Assembly (NCBI GenBank): GCA_006386115.1
Contig: VFIW01000027.1
Span: 186,001 to 250,000 of the forward strand
Direction of reading: 5' to 3'
Source: Globisporangium splendens
Taxonomy: Eukaryota > Oomycota > Peronosporomycetes > Pythiales > Pythiaceae
DNA: 64,000 bases
Position numbers and translations under genes: made by a program. Each line of letters begins with the position of its first letter. Positions within the stretch are counted from its first letter, which is position 1. Positions 61,692 to 64,000 of the stretch are shown here, one piece after another. Below the pieces are notes generated by a model that saw nothing but the letters and a program-made list of their open reading frames with translations, was not told where the DNA came from and searched no databases.

Positions 61692-63248
61692 ATGCTGTTT
61701 GACGCGTCCGCGCTCTCGGACCAGGAGCTCGTGGTGCTCGAGTCCACGCTGCGCGTGCAGCTCGAGGTCGCCAAGCACGTGCGTGTGCAGCAGGTGACTA
61801 ACGCGATCGGCGCCGCGATCCTCACAGGCGGTGTCTCGGCGCTGATATCCGGTCCGTCGATTGTGTGTTCGAGCGTACTGCGCAAGAAATGCCGACGGCG
61901 CCTTATCGCGTGTCAAGTGGAATTGGCGGCGCGCGACCTGGAGCTTGCGCCCGTGCAGGAGACCAAGTACGCGAAGCGCGCGCTCGTGCTGTCGATCGCG
62001 AGCGGTCTCACGTGCTGTTTCCTGGGCTTTGGTCTCGATATCTTGATTGATGGAGCGGTGCTGGAGGTGATCTCGTTCTTCTTCTCCCAGTTCGTGGAAG
62101 ACAAGATCGCGCTCGGCACGACGGCGTTCATCCACACCCGTGCAGCGGAGCTTGTGGGGCGAGACAATGTATATGTGCTCCCTGAGTCAGCGCTTGTGGA
62201 AACAAAGTCACAGCAGAGCCCTACAGAACAGAAGGATCAAAAGGGAGCCGTGGGCACACTCAAGCGCAGCCTCACCAAGAACTTTGTGGAACTGCCCAAG
62301 CAAATGTGGAAGGCAGCCTCGTGGTCGTTCTCGACAACCGAGTTCCAGGCCAGACTCCAGGACGCGACACGCAAATACCGACAAAGTCGCAGTTTACCAA
62401 ACTTTAGCAGAGCACAGAAAGCGCTGATGGATCACCGTCAAGACAGAAATCGTCGCAGCACTAGCAGTGATGAGGAGGAGGATTTGTGCTACAAGGAGTG
62501 GGAGCTCTTGTTTTCCAACAAGCTCGCACTCGATATGCGGCGTCCCGTCCAGTACGATCGGAACGGGGATGATGATGGTCCAGAAGCGCTCTTTGGATGC
62601 CGCTTGCGGCGCACAGGAAATTCTATCGCGACTCGTTTTGGTGCAGAAGATCCAGCTGAAGAGGAACAAGAAGTGGATCTCGTGCGCAGCGACGCGTACT
62701 CACTCTTTGGGGAATGCTATGTCGTGCGTGTGCGCACCGTGGCGATGATCGACGATACTCTGCTGGCACAGCGTGCCGAGGATGCTGTCTCGCATCCTGC
62801 GTTGAGTCTAAGGGAGTCCCTGGTGCATGCACACAACAATGTCGAGGAACATGTCGTCCCATTCCAAGATTCCCATACGAGAGAGACGACGATCGTTGCC
62901 GGGAACAACCAAGCGTGGGCATTCTGGGACGGCATCTGGGCACTCGACGATGATGACAATAACGAGGATGACGACGAAGATGTGGAGTACGGTGTCGAAG
63001 TGTGTCATGTGGCCGACGAGCGCGATTTTGAGGTCGGAGTTGCTGTCCACGACTGGTTTGATTCAACTGCTGAAGGAGGTGTCATTGCGTCAAACCGTGC
63101 AAGAGGAGGAGGCGATGATGGCGATGCGTTTTTGTTATTTGGACCCCCGAACGACGCCCAACGCGGCCAGACATTTCGGATACGTGGGTGCGGCCCAATG
63201 AACAATGACGACGACGACGACATGGACGCGTACAAGCTGTTTGGATAA
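61692..63248 (+). CDS. Unknown acidic membrane protein with repeated LFG motifs
   Basis: A single-exon gene of 518 residues from the ATG at 61692; the frame is open 53 codons further without coding character. The N-terminal 170 residues hold a charged helix (ELVVLESTLRVQLEVAKHVR) and two hydrophobic segments (NAIGAAILTGGVSALISGPS and ALVLSIASGLTCCFLGFGLD) around a Cys/Arg/Lys-rich loop. This looks like a membrane hairpin. The C-terminal 300 residues are acidic and probably disordered, with four copies of a short motif: PEALFG (about residue 299), DAYSLFG (334), DAFLLFG (477) and DAYKLFG at the very C terminus. I do not recognise the family. The motif repeats look like docking sites for a partner. 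Confidence 0.65.
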   Translation: MLFDASALSDQELVVLESTLRVQLEVAKHVRVQQVTNAIGAAILTGGVSALISGPSIVCSSVLRKKCRRRLIACQVELAARDLELAPVQETKYAKRALVLSIASGLTCCFLGFGLDILIDGAVLEVISFFFSQFVEDKIALGTTAFIHTRAAELVGRDNVYVLPESALVETKSQQSPTEQKDQKGAVGTLKRSLTKNFVELPKQMWKAASWSFSTTEFQARLQDATRKYRQSRSLPNFSRAQKALMDHRQDRNRRSTSSDEEEDLCYKEWELLFSNKLALDMRRPVQYDRNGDDDGPEALFGCRLRRTGNSIATRFGAEDPAEEEQEVDLVRSDAYSLFGECYVVRVRTVAMIDDTLLAQRAEDAVSHPALSLRESLVHAHNNVEEHVVPFQDSHTRETTIVAGNNQAWAFWDGIWALDDDDNNEDDDEDVEYGVEVCHVADERDFEVGVAVHDWFDSTAEGGVIASNRARGGGDDGDAFLLFGPPNDAQRGQTFRIRGCGPMNNDDDDDMDAYKLFG

Positions 63249-64000
63249 TGGAGGTAGCTCAGTGCTCCTCCGTCGACATTGAAGATAGAGAATCCACTAT
63301 CCGACAGTACCACTTCGTTGTTCAAGTCAGCAGACGATGAAGAATTTTGCATTTTGCAGCATCTTTCGCCTGTTGGATAGAAAAACAAAAAAATGGTTTT
63401 ACAGCTGTGGATCTTGCGGCAGTCGCTGCGAATGCTGTTTTCCCAGGTGCAGGTGCTACCGTCTCGCTTGAGGCTTCCTTTCGGGTCGATTGACCGAGTC
63501 GAGAAAGAAAAAGAGCTTGTCAACTCCTGGAACTGTTGCGTGCTACGTGGGAGAAGATCTGCGCCATGCAATCGAAGCACAAGCATCCGTCGGTGGGGTC
63601 TGCGAAGCACTTTGTCTCGCTAGTCGAGCGTGCGATTCAATTTGAAGTAGATGCTAATAAGAAACCAACGATCGGTCGGTGGTGCAAGACCCTGCAAAAA
63701 GAAGTGGATGCCTTCAAGGATATGAGATTCTGCCGAGTTGACTGTGACTCGTGATGACAGCGAGCTCAGATATTGAAAGTGCATTTTATGCATCCGAAAT
63801 TGTCCTAGCTCCATGATGATTATGTCTATAGAGAGGTTCGAGTGTGAAAATGCATGACTTTGGCCAAACAAACCAAACCCTCTTTATATCCATTCTCATG
63901 CGTGTCTCCCACTACATGTAAGCGCTTCTCGCGGTACAAAAGCCTCTATATATCTGGAAATAGCCTCCATAAATCCTGCCGTGGTGTGAACATCTGGGTT
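63249..64000 (+). other. Right flank with a possible gene fragment at 63490-63754
   Basis: A plus-strand frame from 63490 reads LLELLRATWEKICAMQSKHK and goes on to SLVERAIQFEVDANKKPTIG and RWCKTLQKEVDAFKDMRFC before a TGA at 63752-63754. It is helical and protein-like, but it starts after a TGA and has no convincing 5' end. It could be an exon or a remnant. The rest of the stretch is AT-rich with nothing recognised. Confidence 0.3.

Noticed and set aside
1..64000. tRNA, rRNA or CRISPR-like arrays
   Set aside because: No cloverleaf-like box pairs or regularly spaced direct repeats were seen on reading both strands. A covariance search was not possible.

Overview
The window looks like nuclear DNA of an oomycete (water mould, stramenopile). 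The evidence is eukaryotic gene structure with short GT-AG introns (about 60-140 nt), oomycete-type initiator elements of the form TCATTYY..CAWTTT just upstream of several start codons, paired secreted/membrane-anchored GH5 glucanases, an LRR receptor-like kinase, and generally intron-poor housekeeping genes. The order or species cannot be decided from the sequence alone.

Layout. 0-5.2 kb: the 5' end of ribosomal protein eL29 (minus), clathrin light chain and an FKBP15-like coiled-coil protein. 5.5-8.7 kb: a cytochrome P450 with two in-frame stops and a second broken unknown frame. 9.6-13.8 kb: S-adenosylhomocysteinase facing a GH5 glucanase. 15-22 kb: a SMIM13-like membrane protein, a WW-domain protein, PEX7 and a large LRR kinase whose introns all fall at the same codon phase. 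22.1-24.5 kb: a pogo-like DDE transposase gene with a duplicated DNA-binding region. 26-41.7 kb: a dense housekeeping block with EMC6, prefoldin 5, AAGAB/p34, seryl-tRNA synthetase, an Sds3-like protein, a spliced NDUFAF8 homologue, a large unknown secreted glycoprotein, SDHAF2, V-ATPase subunit E, a phosphopantetheinyl transferase, a cytochrome b5 gene and PCMT. 43-45.2 kb: a second GH5 gene, paralogous to the first.

45.7-53.8 kb is different: sparse, apparently lineage-specific DNA carrying five dispersed paralogues of a small Cys/His-motif protein family that I cannot name. This is the best candidate in the window for something undescribed. It is followed by a decayed MFS transporter, an EF-hand/Cys-rich gene interrupted by one stop near each end, two small proteins with predicted dual-acylation N termini, and an unknown acidic membrane protein with repeated LFG-type motifs.

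A second theme is that the in-frame stops breaking otherwise good frames (P450, unknown gene, MFS, EF-hand gene) can all be explained by C-to-T or G-to-A transitions, several being TGG to TGA. Other genes in the window terminate normally at TGA, so this is not simply a changed genetic code.
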